DNA of 64,000 bases, taken from contig NZ_JXSY01000005.1 of the NCBI RefSeq assembly GCF_004329715.1, positions 186,001 through 250,000 on the forward strand, written 5' to 3'. Of the stretch, positions 1-9,160 are shown one piece after another. Made by a program: the position numbers and the translations under genes. Origin of the DNA: Bowmanella sp. JS7-9. GTDB lineage: Bacteria > Pseudomonadota > Gammaproteobacteria > Enterobacterales > Alteromonadaceae. Each line of letters begins with the position of its first letter. Position 1 is the stretch's first letter. The notes beneath the pieces are model-generated. The model made no database searches. It saw only the letters and a list, made by a program, of their open reading frames with translations, and was not told where the DNA came from.

Positions 1-449
1 AAATTATTCGCGACCAGCGTGTAGGTGCAATTATTGGCGCCGTTATAGGTTGCTTCGACCTGCGCTGATTGATCACCTTCAACCTTAAAATCCCCGCTGT
101 CTAACACCGCGCGCCATACATCGATGCAATCGGCTTCACTATTTAATGTAAGACTGACACCTCGGGTGTCGGCGGGATAGCCTGCTGCATTAACGCTTAA
201 ATCGCCACCTGCAACGGGATCGCTAATGGCAATAAAATTTAGTTGCGCCTGATTATTACCGCTGATTAGCCATTTGTAATGCACCTGATTCACCCCATCC
301 CTGAAGGCGGCACCGACTGCCTTAAAACTGGCGGTGCGCGCATCACTACTGATGTCTACAAACTTAGGCGCGGCGACCACCGCCAGAATACCCAAAATTA
401 CGATAACCACGATCAACTCGATCAGGGTAAAACCTTTTGACTTCAACAC
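1..449 (-). CDS. Type IV prepilin (MSHA-pilin-like), C-terminus cut by window edge
   Basis: The reading frame opens on the minus strand at a GTG (449-447), with AGGAAG about 6 nt upstream as ribosome binding site; no ATG is available before the upstream stop. The N-terminus MLKSKG-FTLIELIVVI is a class III prepilin signal: a short basic leader, cleavage after Gly6, N-methylated Phe, and the Glu at mature position 5. A hydrophobic helix follows (VIVILGILAVVAAPKF). Two cysteines are visible towards the C-terminus, about 36 residues apart (DCID and NNCTY), as in the disulfide loop of type IV pilins. About 149 codons are visible and the stop lies outside the window. The APKF and D-region style resembles MSHA pilins (MshA/MshB), but the exact subunit cannot be named. 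The product should be processed by PilD and assembled as a major or minor pilin. Confidence 0.88.
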   Translation of the reverse strand, partial: MLKSKGFTLIELIVVIVILGILAVVAAPKFVDISSDARTASFKAVGAAFRDGVNQVHYKWLISGNNQAQLNFIAISDPVAGGDLSVNAAGYPADTRGVSLTLNSEADCIDVWRAVLDSGDFKVEGDQSAQVEATYNGANNCTYTLVANN

Positions 450-526
450 CTTGCGCTTCCTATTCTGGTGAACAACGATGCTAATCTACCCTACTCAAAC
501 TTAGGCAACAATAAAAAAGGATCCCC

Positions 527-1372
527 ATGAAAAAAGTTTTCCTGTTACTTAGCCTGCTCAGTGGTCACGTGCTGGCTAATGACAATGACTGGTACACACC
601 ACCTGCTGATAATCTGGTGTATCTGCAATTAGAACAAGGGCCGGTAATCATTGAATTAGCGCCATTTGCCGCACCTAACCATGTTAAACAATTCAAAAAC
701 CTGGTCGACAGCGGGTTTTATGATGGTCTGGATTTCTATCGGGTCATAGACGGGTTTGTGGCACAGGCCGGCGATGTGAGTGAAACCCGCACGTCTGATT
801 TTAATCAGCCACTCAAAGCAGAGGTGGCCGTTGTGTCAGACACCAACTTGTTGCAGGTAGAGCAAAAGCCCGCTTTTTTCGCAGATGAAACCGGTTATTG
901 GCAGGGCTTCCCTGCGGCGCGCGACCAACAAAGCAATGAACATTGGCTGACACATTGCCCGGGCACTGTAGCCATGGCACGGAGTACTGAGCTTAACTCA
1001 GGTGCCAGCGATTTTTATGTGGTAATTGGTCAGGCCCCGAGGCATTTGGATCGCAATATGAGCGTATTTGGCCGGGTTATCTGGGGTATGCCATTGTTAC
1101 AGGCGTTGCCACGCGGTGAACTTGCTAACGGTGGCGTCATCGATGACCCTGGCAAACGCGGTAAGATCATTAGCGCTAAGTTGGGCGATAAACTGGCAGA
1201 CACCGACATACTGCTCATTGAGGTAGAACGCAGTAATGGTGAGTCAGTGCAAAAGCGGCTGCAATCGGCACGCACTCGCGACAATCCATTTTTTTATTAC
1301 AAAGGCGAAGGCAAGCTGGATATTTGCTATTATCCGCCGCGCACACGCCTGCTCAGTCAGGCCACTGAATAA
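527..1372 (+). CDS. Periplasmic cyclophilin-type peptidyl-prolyl cis-trans isomerase
   Basis: 281 residues with a Sec signal peptide (KK, then LLLSLLSG, AxA-like end near HVLAN). The cyclophilin fold is visible from about residue 30: the strand YLQLEQGPVIIEL, the APNHVKQFKNLV helix, the FYRVIDGFVAQAGD catalytic-face motif (Phe, Arg and Gln of the PPIase site), then GTVAMAR and SDFYVVIG. The protein is longer than PpiA/PpiB (about 165-190 aa) because of an insertion around residues 95-145 and a C-terminal extension of about 60 residues. It would isomerise prolyl bonds in exported proteins. AAGGA precedes the ATG. It is only 24 nt ahead of rdgB on the same strand and probably cotranscribed. Confidence 0.88.
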   Translation: MKKVFLLLSLLSGHVLANDNDWYTPPADNLVYLQLEQGPVIIELAPFAAPNHVKQFKNLVDSGFYDGLDFYRVIDGFVAQAGDVSETRTSDFNQPLKAEVAVVSDTNLLQVEQKPAFFADETGYWQGFPAARDQQSNEHWLTHCPGTVAMARSTELNSGASDFYVVIGQAPRHLDRNMSVFGRVIWGMPLLQALPRGELANGGVIDDPGKRGKIISAKLGDKLADTDILLIEVERSNGESVQKRLQSARTRDNPFFYYKGEGKLDICYYPPRTRLLSQATE

Positions 1373-1396
1373 CGATTGAATTTTACAGGATCCTGC

Positions 1397-1999
1397 ATGA
1401 CACAACATATCGTATTGGCTACCGGCAATCAGGGTAAAGTCAACGAGTTAAGCGATTTGCTCGCGCCACTTGGCTTGAACGTCAGCCCACAAAGCCAGTG
1501 GCAGGTAGACGATGTGGAAGAAACCGGCAGCACCTTTGTAGAAAACGCCATTATTAAAGCCCGACATGCTGCTCGCATTACCGGATTGCCCTGTATAGCT
1601 GACGACTCTGGACTGGTAGTGGACGCATTAGGTGGTGCGCCGGGCATTTACTCGGCCCGCTATGCCGGTTTGCCCAGCAACGACAGCAACAATATTGATA
1701 AGTTACTGCAGGCATTACAGGGGATTGAGTCTGGCAAACGCAGCGCGAAATTTGTCTGTGTGTTGGTTTACCTGCGCCATGCAGACGATCCACTGCCGAT
1801 TATCTGTCAGGGCCAGTGGCACGGGGAGATCCTGAGCGCTCGTCAGGGCGACGGCGGCTTTGGTTATGATCCGGTGTTTTGGGTGCCGGGCCACAACAAA
1901 ACGGCTGCGCAACTGGAAAAGCCGGTAAAGAACCAGCTAAGCCATAGGGGACAAGCGCTTCAGCAACTCGTTAGCCTGCTACAAGCCGAGTCAGTATGA
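1397..1999 (+). CDS. rdgB: XTP/dITP diphosphatase (non-canonical purine NTP pyrophosphatase)
   Basis: 200 residues, the usual family length (about 197). HAM1/RdgB hallmarks are all present: [11 protein letters not shown] (substrate/NTP loop), [14 protein letters not shown], the acidic metal site DDSGL, the [13 protein letters not shown] segment, FGYDPVF and the C-terminal LSHRGQA. The enzyme hydrolyses dITP, XTP and ITP to monophosphates, keeping them out of DNA and RNA. The start is the ATG at 1397, with ACAGGA 6 nt upstream and [11 protein letters not shown] matching the family N-terminus; an in-frame TTG at 1376 would add seven residues without support. The stop overlaps the hemW start by 4 nt (ATGA), giving translational coupling as in the E. 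coli yggV-yggW pair. Confidence 0.96.
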   Translation: MTQHIVLATGNQGKVNELSDLLAPLGLNVSPQSQWQVDDVEETGSTFVENAIIKARHAARITGLPCIADDSGLVVDALGGAPGIYSARYAGLPSNDSNNIDKLLQALQGIESGKRSAKFVCVLVYLRHADDPLPIICQGQWHGEILSARQGDGGFGYDPVFWVPGHNKTAAQLEKPVKNQLSHRGQALQQLVSLLQAESV

Positions 2000-3138
2000 T
2001 CGCGCCGCCGCTGTCCCTGTATATTCACATCCCCTGGTGTGTACAGAAATGCCCCTATTGCGACTTCAATTCTCACGGACAAAAGGCCGATTTACCGGAG
2101 AAAGCCTACATTGCCCATTTGCTGGATGATTTGGCCAATGACGTGTCGTTGGTGGGTAATCGTCACGTACACAGTATTTTTATTGGTGGTGGCACGCCGA
2201 GCCTGTTCAGTGCAGAGGGTATTGCTACCCTGCTGCATGGCGTAGCCCAACGAGTGAACCTTGCTCCCGATGCAGAAATTACCCTGGAAGCCAACCCAGG
2301 CACGCTGGAAACCGACCGTTTCCCGGGGTTTGTGGCCGCTGGCGTCAATCGTATATCCATTGGCGTGCAAAGTTTTCAGGGAGATAAACTGAAGCGCCTT
2401 GGTCGTATTCACGACAGTACTCAAGCATTAAACGCAGCCGGCTTTGCCCGCGCGGCGGGTTTACGCAGCTTTAATCTGGATTTGATGCACGGTTTACCGG
2501 AACAATCGCTGACTGATGCCATGTCTGATTTGGATCTGGCCATCGCCCAGCACCCACCTCATCTGAGCTGGTATCAGCTGACCATAGAACCCAATACCCA
2601 ATTCGCCAGTAAACCCCCGCGCCTGCCAGAAGATGAGGTGTTGTGGGATATTCAGCAGCAGGGGCACGATAAACTGACTGCCGCAGGCTATCAGCAATAT
2701 GAAATTTCGGCTTACAGCCAAGCTGGCATGCAATGTCAGCATAATCTCAACTACTGGCGATTCGGCGATTATCTGGGCATTGGTTGCGGCGCGCACGGCA
2801 AGATAACCTTGCCTGAAAAAGGCCAAATTTTTCGTACCGTCAAGGTCAAACATCCCAAAGGCTATATGGATCTGGCCCGCCCCTACATTGACGAGCAATG
2901 GCATATTGGCGCAGATGATTTGCCCTTTGAATTTATGATGAACCGCCTGCGCCTGACTGAACCCTGCCCAAAACAGGATTACGCGGCCTTTACCGGATTG
3001 AAACTGAGTCAGTTTGGCTTAGCGGATAAAATCGCCAAAGCGGTGGATTCAGGCTTGTTACTTGAGGATACAGACAGCTGGCAGGTCAGTGAACTGGGTC
3101 GGCGCTATCTGAATAATCTGCTAGAAACCCTTGTCTGA
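1996..3138 (+). CDS. hemW: HemW, radical SAM heme chaperone (CPO-like)
   Basis: 380 residues. The N-terminal segment [20 protein letters not shown] carries the radical SAM CX3CX2C motif in its HemW form, with Asp following the last Cys; true HemN has an extra Cys here and further substrate residues. The GGGTPSLF motif, the LEANPGT strand and ISIGVQSFQ complete the SAM barrel. A C-terminal HemN_C-like domain starts around residue 290 ([10 protein letters not shown]). Proteins with this pattern bind heme and a 4Fe-4S cluster and act in heme trafficking rather than in coproporphyrinogen oxidation. The gene is coupled to rdgB by a 4-nt overlap, and its 3' end overlaps the convergent yggN gene by 18 nt. 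Confidence 0.95.
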   Translation: MIAPPLSLYIHIPWCVQKCPYCDFNSHGQKADLPEKAYIAHLLDDLANDVSLVGNRHVHSIFIGGGTPSLFSAEGIATLLHGVAQRVNLAPDAEITLEANPGTLETDRFPGFVAAGVNRISIGVQSFQGDKLKRLGRIHDSTQALNAAGFARAAGLRSFNLDLMHGLPEQSLTDAMSDLDLAIAQHPPHLSWYQLTIEPNTQFASKPPRLPEDEVLWDIQQQGHDKLTAAGYQQYEISAYSQAGMQCQHNLNYWRFGDYLGIGCGAHGKITLPEKGQIFRTVKVKHPKGYMDLARPYIDEQWHIGADDLPFEFMMNRLRLTEPCPKQDYAAFTGLKLSQFGLADKIAKAVDSGLLLEDTDSWQVSELGRRYLNNLLETLV

Positions 3139-3909
3139 GCTGGGGATTGAATCATCCCCGGTAGTGATCATATTAAACGGCGCCAGCGCAGGAATTGCTA
3201 CCCGCAGCGCCTCTTCTACTGAGTCCAGACGCTGTAGCTTGCCACAAAACCAACGGGCTTTTTTTCGCAGGATTTGTGCCTGCGGCCCCACCTGACGCTC
3301 AATTTCAGCCCCCATGGTATCGAAACTACTGAAGCCTTCGTTATCCCCATCACCCCGACTCAAGCCGCCGATGGCCGACAGCAGGCCGCCAATGGTGGTG
3401 TTAAACGCATGTTCCAGTTCAAGCTCGATCTCGGCTTCCATCAGTTCATCGACATTTTCCACACTGCGTGGCCCGATAAAAAAATTATCCCCTGCGCGTA
3501 CATATTTAGTCATGACTTTCTCGCGCACTCGCTCGAGTGCTGCTTGCATGCGCTCGTAGTTACTTGAGCTTTCGCCCACCAGGTTCTGATACACATGCTG
3601 CACCGTCTCAATCGCCAGCTCAATGCCTTCGCTGGCCAGCGTCACCATCTTGGGAATGGTGTAACGTAATCCGCCTTCAAACTGTTGCAGCATTTGTGCT
3701 TCCCGGGCCGGTAATTCCACCAATCGGCCATCCACAATTAACTGGCCATTAGGATTAATCTGATAACGGGTTCGACCATCCTGCATCACTCGGATATGAT
3801 TGTCCGCCACCAACACGCCCATCTCAAAATCCGCCGAGCAGGAAAAATCGGCGCGCGCACCGCCGCTTATCAGGACACCTAGCAGTAAAAACCAACGAGT
3901 ATTTCGCAC
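3121..3909 (-). CDS. yggN: YggN-like DUF2884 periplasmic protein
   Basis: 262 residues, starting at GTG (3909), because no ATG lies before the signal peptide WFLLLGVLISGGARA. The body (FSCSADFEMGVLV, then the IRVMQDGRTRYQINPNGQLIVDG style repeats of short strands, then a charged helical region ERMQAALERVREKV) matches DUF2884/YggN in layout. The late helix ending in WFCGKLQRLD is also typical. Function is unknown. In E. coli yggN lies in the same chromosomal neighbourhood as rdgB and hemW, which supports the assignment. It converges on hemW with an 18-nt overlap, so no separate terminator exists between them. Confidence 0.8.
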   Translation of the reverse strand: MRNTRWFLLLGVLISGGARADFSCSADFEMGVLVADNHIRVMQDGRTRYQINPNGQLIVDGRLVELPAREAQMLQQFEGGLRYTIPKMVTLASEGIELAIETVQHVYQNLVGESSSNYERMQAALERVREKVMTKYVRAGDNFFIGPRSVENVDELMEAEIELELEHAFNTTIGGLLSAIGGLSRGDGDNEGFSSFDTMGAEIERQVGPQAQILRKKARWFCGKLQRLDSVEEALRVAIPALAPFNMITTGDDSIPSSDKGF

Positions 3910-4000
3910 GTCACACAGTCTTCGGATGAATTTACAGGGGTTTTACACTAAACAAAGCGGCACTGACAAGCACCGCCAGATCAGGGGGGAGAAAAACAGG

Positions 4001-4510
4001 TTAATTCGCAATACGTACTAAACGAATGTAAGTAGCCAACTGCTTGTCCTTGAGCGCATTACTGCCACTATCAAACGCTACCACCCACGCCGCGTCCAGC
4101 TCGATTAATGACGGCGTACTGCTCCAGTAATCGTCCGCCGCGGTATTATCGAACACCTCAATATTAATCGAGGGGCGGGCGCACTGACGCTCCACCAGGG
4201 AGGCCAATTCCTTGATATTCGGTAACCGCCACCCTCTGGCATCCGCATAAATCAAACCATGGGCATATTGCAGCGCGCCCTGCCAGGTGTATTTGGTCGG
4301 ATCGCCACTACACTGTTCATTGGTCGCATCCCAACTCTGTCCAACTGCACAACGCATCCACACCAACTGAGTGACGTTATCCCGCACCGTACCATTGTCG
4401 TACTGAATAAATCGATTAGTCGGGGTGGTTTCATCTATTTCATCAAAACAGGTAATGGCCAGACCGAGCGGACTGAACAGCGCTACACACAGCATGATTA
4501 CGCCACGCAT
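4001..4510 (-). CDS. Secreted Lcl/DUF1566 domain protein
   Basis: 169 residues with a signal peptide (MRGVIMLCVALFSPLGLA). The domain shows the Lcl C-terminal (DUF1566) signature: RFIQYDNGTVRDNVTQLVWMRC, a TWQGALQYA motif, GWRLPNIKELASLV, then YWSSTPS, AWVVAFDSG and the terminal YIRLVR. The cysteine at CFDE probably pairs within the mature protein. Proteins with this domain are extracellular or outer-membrane associated, and Legionella Lcl binds glycans and host surfaces; no ligand can be assigned here. It is translationally coupled to the larger upstream gene through a TAATG overlap, and both end in the same domain, so the pair probably arose by duplication. Confidence 0.78.
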   Translation of the reverse strand: MRGVIMLCVALFSPLGLAITCFDEIDETTPTNRFIQYDNGTVRDNVTQLVWMRCAVGQSWDATNEQCSGDPTKYTWQGALQYAHGLIYADARGWRLPNIKELASLVERQCARPSINIEVFDNTAADDYWSSTPSLIELDAAWVVAFDSGSNALKDKQLATYIRLVRIAN

Positions 4511-6210
4511 TATTGGCGCCCTCCCCGAACTAAACGAATATAAGCCGCACTGGCCTTGGGTAAAAAATTATCGTTGCCGCTATTAAAATCCACCGCCCAG
4601 GCGTTTTGCGCGGTACCTAAACTCCCTTCGGCACTGGAGACGCTGGTCCAGTACCACTGAGGAACTGTGGTGCTGTTTATCGCGTTAGGGAAATAGTTTT
4701 GGTCAATCAGTGGCGGCAGCGTTCGTCCGTAATGCACGATACTCAGCAGTTCTGCCACTGTGGGTAAGCGCCAATCGTAAGCGCCACACAGGCCCATGGC
4801 ATTAACCGCCGTAATGTAACTACTGGTATCACAGGTACTGATGCCGCAACTGGCGGCACTGCCATTGGCGACGCCCTCGTATCCCCCGGTATTTGCAGTC
4901 TGAAACCAGGTGTAGCTTGCAGCATTATCCTGCACTGCATCGCCGGCTTGTTTCACTTCCCAAATCAAGCCCGTCAGGTTATCCCGCACACAGCGGGTCA
5001 CGCCTCCGGTGACGTCTGTTTCATCACCGAGCATGTCAATGCGGGTGTAATCAAAGCCCCGATCCCCACGCCCGGCCTTAGCCAGCAAACCGTTCTGTGC
5101 CGCAGAGTCCCGGCCATTATCCGCATCCTGACCAGGAAAGGTGCTGACCGGCACGGTAAACGAACCGTCATTATCGGTGCGAATCGTCACGCCGGTGTCA
5201 TTCAATCGCGCAATGGGCGCGGGCGTAACGACCACATCCACACTGTCGTCAACCTGATTACCCAATATATCGGTCACCTCGAGGGTAAACGTGGCAGAAT
5301 CGGTGCTGCTGACTGTCGGCGCAATCGCATAGGTCTGGCTGGCAATATCATTGATTATTTGCGGCCGCAGCTGCGAGTCATTTAGCCACTGGTAACTCAA
5401 TGGAAAAGCGTTAGGATTCACTGATGTAGCGCTGCCAGTCAGAAAAATAACATCGCCGCTTTGTACCTGCTGCGTTTGGCCGGCTGACACCGTAGGCAAG
5501 GTGTCACTGGCGGCATACACGTTCAGGCTGATCTCCGTGGTGTCCTGCGCGCCTTCCTGATCGGTCACGGTTAACAAAAACGTCAGGGTCGAAGCTGGGT
5601 CCTGTACCGGCGCGGTAAATTCCAGCACATCACTGCTCAGGCTCACCCCCTGAGTGACATCCGGGCCACTGGTTTGCTGCCAGTCGTAACTGGCAATGGG
5701 ATCTAATCCGGTTGGAGGGTCAGCATCGACACTGCTGCTGGCATCCAGAATAATCGTTTCTCCTGCCGGATAGGTATTTTGAGCAAAGCCATCTATTTGA
5801 TTTGCCTCAATCGCTGCGATCGGCGGCTCGTTGACTGGCACAATAGTTACCAGCACATCATCTGACGCTGTGTTGCCATTGCCATCGGTAACCGTCACGG
5901 TAAAACGGTAGGCACTGGGGCTTACCACTAAAGGCGCCTGAAAACTGGCATCCGCCACACTGGTATCGGCATGATTAATTGTCAGGGTTGGCGTCACTTG
6001 CCAGCGATAGGTGAGCGTCGTTGTTTGACCGCGACCACGAGCCGTCAACGCAACACTGGTTCTCTCGTTAACTGAGAAATCATCTGGAGCGATAACGTTT
6101 GCCAGCGGTGACTGGGGTTGATTGGTATCATTACTGTCGGCTTGCAGGCTTCCGCCACAACCACTAACCAGCATAAATGAAGATAACAAAAATACCCAAA
6201 CTACGCGCAT
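4510..6210 (-). CDS. Lipoprotein with PKD-like repeats and C-terminal Lcl/DUF1566 domain
   Basis: 566 residues. The lipoprotein signal VFLLSSFMLVSGCGG has its lipobox Cys at about residue 18. Three or four immunoglobulin-like PKD/cadherin-type repeats follow (about 35-330), recognisable by repeated YRW.., FTVTVTDGNGN, LTFLLTVTDQEG and FTLEVTDILGN strands. The C-terminal 200 residues form a DUF1566 domain (CVRDNLTGLIWEVK, DWRLPTVAELLSIV, WYWTSVSS, AWAVDFNSG, YIRLVRGG). It is probably anchored in the outer membrane with the Lcl domain presented at the tip. Its stop codon overlaps the start of the smaller DUF1566 gene by 1 nt, so the two are made together. The ligand is unknown. Confidence 0.78.
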   Translation of the reverse strand: MRVVWVFLLSSFMLVSGCGGSLQADSNDTNQPQSPLANVIAPDDFSVNERTSVALTARGRGQTTTLTYRWQVTPTLTINHADTSVADASFQAPLVVSPSAYRFTVTVTDGNGNTASDDVLVTIVPVNEPPIAAIEANQIDGFAQNTYPAGETIILDASSSVDADPPTGLDPIASYDWQQTSGPDVTQGVSLSSDVLEFTAPVQDPASTLTFLLTVTDQEGAQDTTEISLNVYAASDTLPTVSAGQTQQVQSGDVIFLTGSATSVNPNAFPLSYQWLNDSQLRPQIINDIASQTYAIAPTVSSTDSATFTLEVTDILGNQVDDSVDVVVTPAPIARLNDTGVTIRTDNDGSFTVPVSTFPGQDADNGRDSAAQNGLLAKAGRGDRGFDYTRIDMLGDETDVTGGVTRCVRDNLTGLIWEVKQAGDAVQDNAASYTWFQTANTGGYEGVANGSAASCGISTCDTSSYITAVNAMGLCGAYDWRLPTVAELLSIVHYGRTLPPLIDQNYFPNAINSTTVPQWYWTSVSSAEGSLGTAQNAWAVDFNSGNDNFLPKASAAYIRLVRGGRQ

Positions 6211-6272
6211 ATCGTCAGATTATCCGTTTGAAACCCTGTATCTATATCGTCAGCAACAACCAAGCCTGAAGA

Positions 6273-6746
6273 TTATTCTTGCAGTTCCAATGTCTCATTG
6301 AGTGCAACCTGCGCAGACTCCAGTGCTTTTTTGCCTGCCGCGACATCGGTCACATCGTAAATCATCATACAGATGGCATCGACTTCCCCTGTGGGGCTAA
6401 CAATCGGCGACAATACGATGTTTTGGTACATGACTTCTTCGCTGCCGGTGATCGGACGGTAATTAGGAAACCGAATAAGATAGGTGGTTTGTTCCCACAC
6501 AATAAAGGCGCGGCTTTTAAGATCAAATACGGGCCAGCATTTGCGCCGGAACCAGTCTTCATTGATTTCGGGAAATAATTCAAAAATGGATTTATCGCGC
6601 ACATGAGATGGCAGTAAACCCGAATGACTTTCCATAAAACCATTCCAGACTTTGACCTGATAATCCCGATTTAGCACCACCAGCCCGACATCGACGTTTT
6701 GCAACAGAGTCATCATCCAGTGGAATTCCTGCATTTCTTCGTTCAT
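6273..6746 (-). CDS. Stand-alone PAS-domain protein
   Basis: 157 residues with a single PAS fold from about residue 10 to 130: LLQNVDVGLVVLNRDYQVKVWNGFMESHSG, then the IFELFPEI helix and a C-terminal strand series ending DAICMMIYDVTDV. A short coiled coil (KKALESAQVALNETLELQE) follows and the protein stops there, where related genes often continue into a GGDEF or kinase domain. There is no signal peptide or membrane segment, so it is cytoplasmic. It overlaps the upstream response-regulator gene by 4 nt (ATGA), which suggests that the two act together. The sensed cue is unknown. Confidence 0.8.
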   Translation of the reverse strand: MNEEMQEFHWMMTLLQNVDVGLVVLNRDYQVKVWNGFMESHSGLLPSHVRDKSIFELFPEINEDWFRRKCWPVFDLKSRAFIVWEQTTYLIRFPNYRPITGSEEVMYQNIVLSPIVSPTGEVDAICMMIYDVTDVAAGKKALESAQVALNETLELQE

Positions 6747-7741
6747 GCCAGATCCTCCATAAAGTGCGCCAGTTTGGCGTTCATAATCTTCATAGACTCT
6801 TCCGTGATGAATAGTAATAAATCACAGTGAACACTGAAGCCCTCCAACCCGTAACTTAGCTCAATAGCCAGCGTGCGTCGCCAGCGGGCCTTATTGGTAT
6901 TGATCAGATCGCGAATATTGTAATGCTGACCAAGAATGACCGGATGTCCCTGACTGAAATGCATGTCTAACTGTTCAGCCAACCCATTTAAGCAGGTACC
7001 AATCAGAATATTGGCGGCATCCATCATCACTTCGAGCTGTGTCTTGTCATCGATGTCGCCTTCAATGCCAAGAATCTGTGCCAGTTCGCCCACCCCGCTA
7101 TCACTGAGGATAAACAGCGCCTCGCCACTAACACCCGGACCTACAAAGCCCTGACAAATACCGGACACCGATTCTTTCTCCTCGATATCCGTCAGCATCA
7201 TGTGTAATTCAGACACTTCAATCAGATTGACATTGGGGATCGGCAACTCCACAAATACATTAAGCATCCGGGCTAAGTGATCACCTGCCTGCCCCATCGC
7301 GATGTTACTGATTTCCTGATAACAATCCCGGATTTGCGGATCTAAACCATCTAACTGCTTTTTCGGCTCATCTGTTTTGGTGTAGATATCAAATTTGGAC
7401 AGCAATGACTGCAGAGTTTCTGCATTAACCGGCTTTTGAATAAAATCCAGCGCGCCCAGCTCTAGTACACGGTTATGCGCTTTGGGCTGAATATCTCCGG
7501 AGATGACAATGGTACGCGTAGGCAGCGCCTCTTCCTGAATATGTTTTAAGGTTTCATACCCATCCAACACCGGCATATTCAGATCAAGTAACAACAACTG
7601 GCCTTTGCCGGCGCGAATTTGCTCCAAGGCATCTTCACCATGTTTAGCGAAATGAATACTCACATCCCAGTCATCGGGCAGACATTTCGCTACCTGTTTG
7701 CGGGCAACCAGAGAATCATCACAGATTAAGACTGAAAACAT
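6743..7741 (-). CDS. Response regulator: receiver domain fused to CheC/CheX-type domain
   Basis: 332 residues. Residues 1-120 form a receiver: the acidic pair in LICDDS, phospho-acceptor Asp in LLLLDLNMPVLDGYE, Thr/Ser in IVISGD, and Lys in FIQKPVNAE. Residues about 135-330 resemble CheC/CheX phosphatases: IGQ-like helix DCYQEISNIAMGQAGDHLA with the conserved E..N pattern, and a second one at EVMMDAANILIGTCLNGLA. Such domains dephosphorylate CheY-type proteins or interact with flagellar and chemotaxis parts. No histidine kinase lies nearby. The 4-nt overlap with the PAS gene and the divergent soluble chemoreceptor next door point to a chemosensory or c-di-GMP-related signalling role. Confidence 0.85.
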   Translation of the reverse strand: MFSVLICDDSLVARKQVAKCLPDDWDVSIHFAKHGEDALEQIRAGKGQLLLLDLNMPVLDGYETLKHIQEEALPTRTIVISGDIQPKAHNRVLELGALDFIQKPVNAETLQSLLSKFDIYTKTDEPKKQLDGLDPQIRDCYQEISNIAMGQAGDHLARMLNVFVELPIPNVNLIEVSELHMMLTDIEEKESVSGICQGFVGPGVSGEALFILSDSGVGELAQILGIEGDIDDKTQLEVMMDAANILIGTCLNGLAEQLDMHFSQGHPVILGQHYNIRDLINTNKARWRRTLAIELSYGLEGFSVHCDLLLFITEESMKIMNAKLAHFMEDLA

Positions 7742-8027
7742 GCAGTATTCCTGAACAACAAACTCAACATCCGTTTTCCTTTAGTGCCCGCCTCCGGCGG
7801 GCCAACCTCATTTTCACAGGCTAAAGCATAGTGTAGTGAAAACAGATTCGCTCAAAAGGCACTTGATTCTGTTAAATATTTCGGTCGATTTCATTTATTT
7901 TTTACTTTTTTTGTCGATAAACCTTTTACGCACTTTGTGTTATACATGATTAATCCGTGTAAAGGTGCTTGCCACGTTTTATTCGCGTATGCAGGCAGAT
8001 TGAAATCCACACTACCTGGTATGTCCC

Positions 8028-9095
8028 ATGTTTGTAAGCAAATCCCGATTTGAACAATTAGAAAAGCAACTAGAAGCCACCAAGAAGCAGCTTGCCACCG
8101 AATCCGGTGAAAAAAATGCAGCACTTGAGCATATCAGTGAGTTGGAACAGAAACTTAGCCAACTAAAAGCGCCGGATATGCGCAGGATGTTGGTCGACTC
8201 TCTGCTTACCAGCCTTAACCAAATTGAAGCGATCCGCAGCGCTACACAACAAGGATATGAGCATTTACAGAGAGAAGCGGCTGATATCGATACCGTGAAC
8301 CAAACGTTCAGTAAGAGCGCCTCATCATTAAGCCGTATCACTTCAGGCATTCAGGGCGTTACCGCAGATATGCAAGGTATGTCGGTGAGTATTTCTTCAC
8401 TTAAAGACATCGCGGACAGCATTTACACATTCGTTAATACCATCTCGAAAATTTCCGACCAAACCAACCTGCTGGCACTAAACGCAGCCATCGAAGCGGC
8501 ACGCGCAGGTGAAGCCGGCCGAGGCTTCTCGGTCGTTGCCGATGAGGTACGTGCGCTGGCCACCAATACCAATGAGTCAGCCGAGGAAGTCGGCGGGCTT
8601 GTGCAAAAAATTAAAGTAGGTACCGATACCAGTGTGGCATCGGTGAATTCTCTGCAGGAAGCCAATGCTGAACTTTCTCAGGGCATTGAAGAACTGGGAC
8701 AAACGTACAAGGCCGTATCTTCTGCATTTGGTAACATGCAGGCACTGATCAGCGGCTCGGTTAATCAGGGTTTCGTGGATTTAGTTAAGCTCGACCATGT
8801 GGTGTGGAAAGCTAAAGTGTACGAAACTGCGCTGGGTAAAAATAATATGCGCCCGGAAGAATTTACCAGTCATAGCGATTGCCGTCTCGGCCGGTGGTGT
8901 CACGGTGAAGGTAAAACAAAATTTGGCAGTAATAATGCGTTCAAAAAGCTTGATGAGCCGCATAAACAAGTTCATCAACAGGGTATTGATGGTTTACGGG
9001 CCGCCGCAAATGGTGACTTCCACGCAGCGGTGCAACATTTTACCCGTATGGAACAAGCCAGCGATGAGGTAATGCGCTTGCTAAGCAGCTTGTAA
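8028..9095 (+). CDS. Soluble methyl-accepting chemotaxis-type protein with C-terminal CZB zinc-binding domain
   Basis: 355 residues with no membrane segment or periplasmic sensor. An N-terminal coiled coil ([14 protein letters not shown]) leads into the MCP signalling domain, whose hairpin tip is clear: [20 protein letters not shown] followed by [19 protein letters not shown] domain ends the protein (about 255-355), with [20 protein letters not shown] and PHKQVH supplying the His-Cys-His-His set that binds zinc in CZB proteins such as DgcZ and TlpD. The receptor should therefore be cytoplasmic and respond to zinc or to oxidants acting on the zinc-thiolate. It is divergent from the REC-CheC/PAS pair. 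The ribosome binding site is weak. Confidence 0.92.
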   Translation: MFVSKSRFEQLEKQLEATKKQLATESGEKNAALEHISELEQKLSQLKAPDMRRMLVDSLLTSLNQIEAIRSATQQGYEHLQREAADIDTVNQTFSKSASSLSRITSGIQGVTADMQGMSVSISSLKDIADSIYTFVNTISKISDQTNLLALNAAIEAARAGEAGRGFSVVADEVRALATNTNESAEEVGGLVQKIKVGTDTSVASVNSLQEANAELSQGIEELGQTYKAVSSAFGNMQALISGSVNQGFVDLVKLDHVVWKAKVYETALGKNNMRPEEFTSHSDCRLGRWCHGEGKTKFGSNNAFKKLDEPHKQVHQQGIDGLRAAANGDFHAAVQHFTRMEQASDEVMRLLSSL

Positions 9096-9122
9096 TTAGC
9101 TCTGCTGATTGTTTTCCCAAAT

Positions 9123-9151
9123 AAAAAAGGCTCCAATAAGGAGCCTTTTTT
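9123..9151. terminator. Bidirectional rho-independent terminator
   Basis: A near-perfect hairpin AAAAAAGGCTCC / GGAGCCTTTTTT with a 5-nt loop. A-rich and T-rich flanks on both sides let it serve both the chemoreceptor gene (plus) and the M36 protease gene (minus), which converge here. Confidence 0.9.
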
Positions 9152-9160
9152 ATTCGTTCG

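Noticed and set aside
6210-6746. PAS protein as a frameshifted PAS-GGDEF gene
   Set aside because: The 60 nt after its stop hold no GGDEF-like coding in any frame before the next gene, so it is a short protein rather than a broken long one.
7786-7802. GCCCGCC-TCC-GGCGGGC hairpin in the 285-nt gap between the response regulator and chemoreceptor genes
   Set aside because: A stable stem but with no T run, and it lies just upstream of a start codon. It could affect the leader RNA, but nothing supports a terminator or riboswitch.
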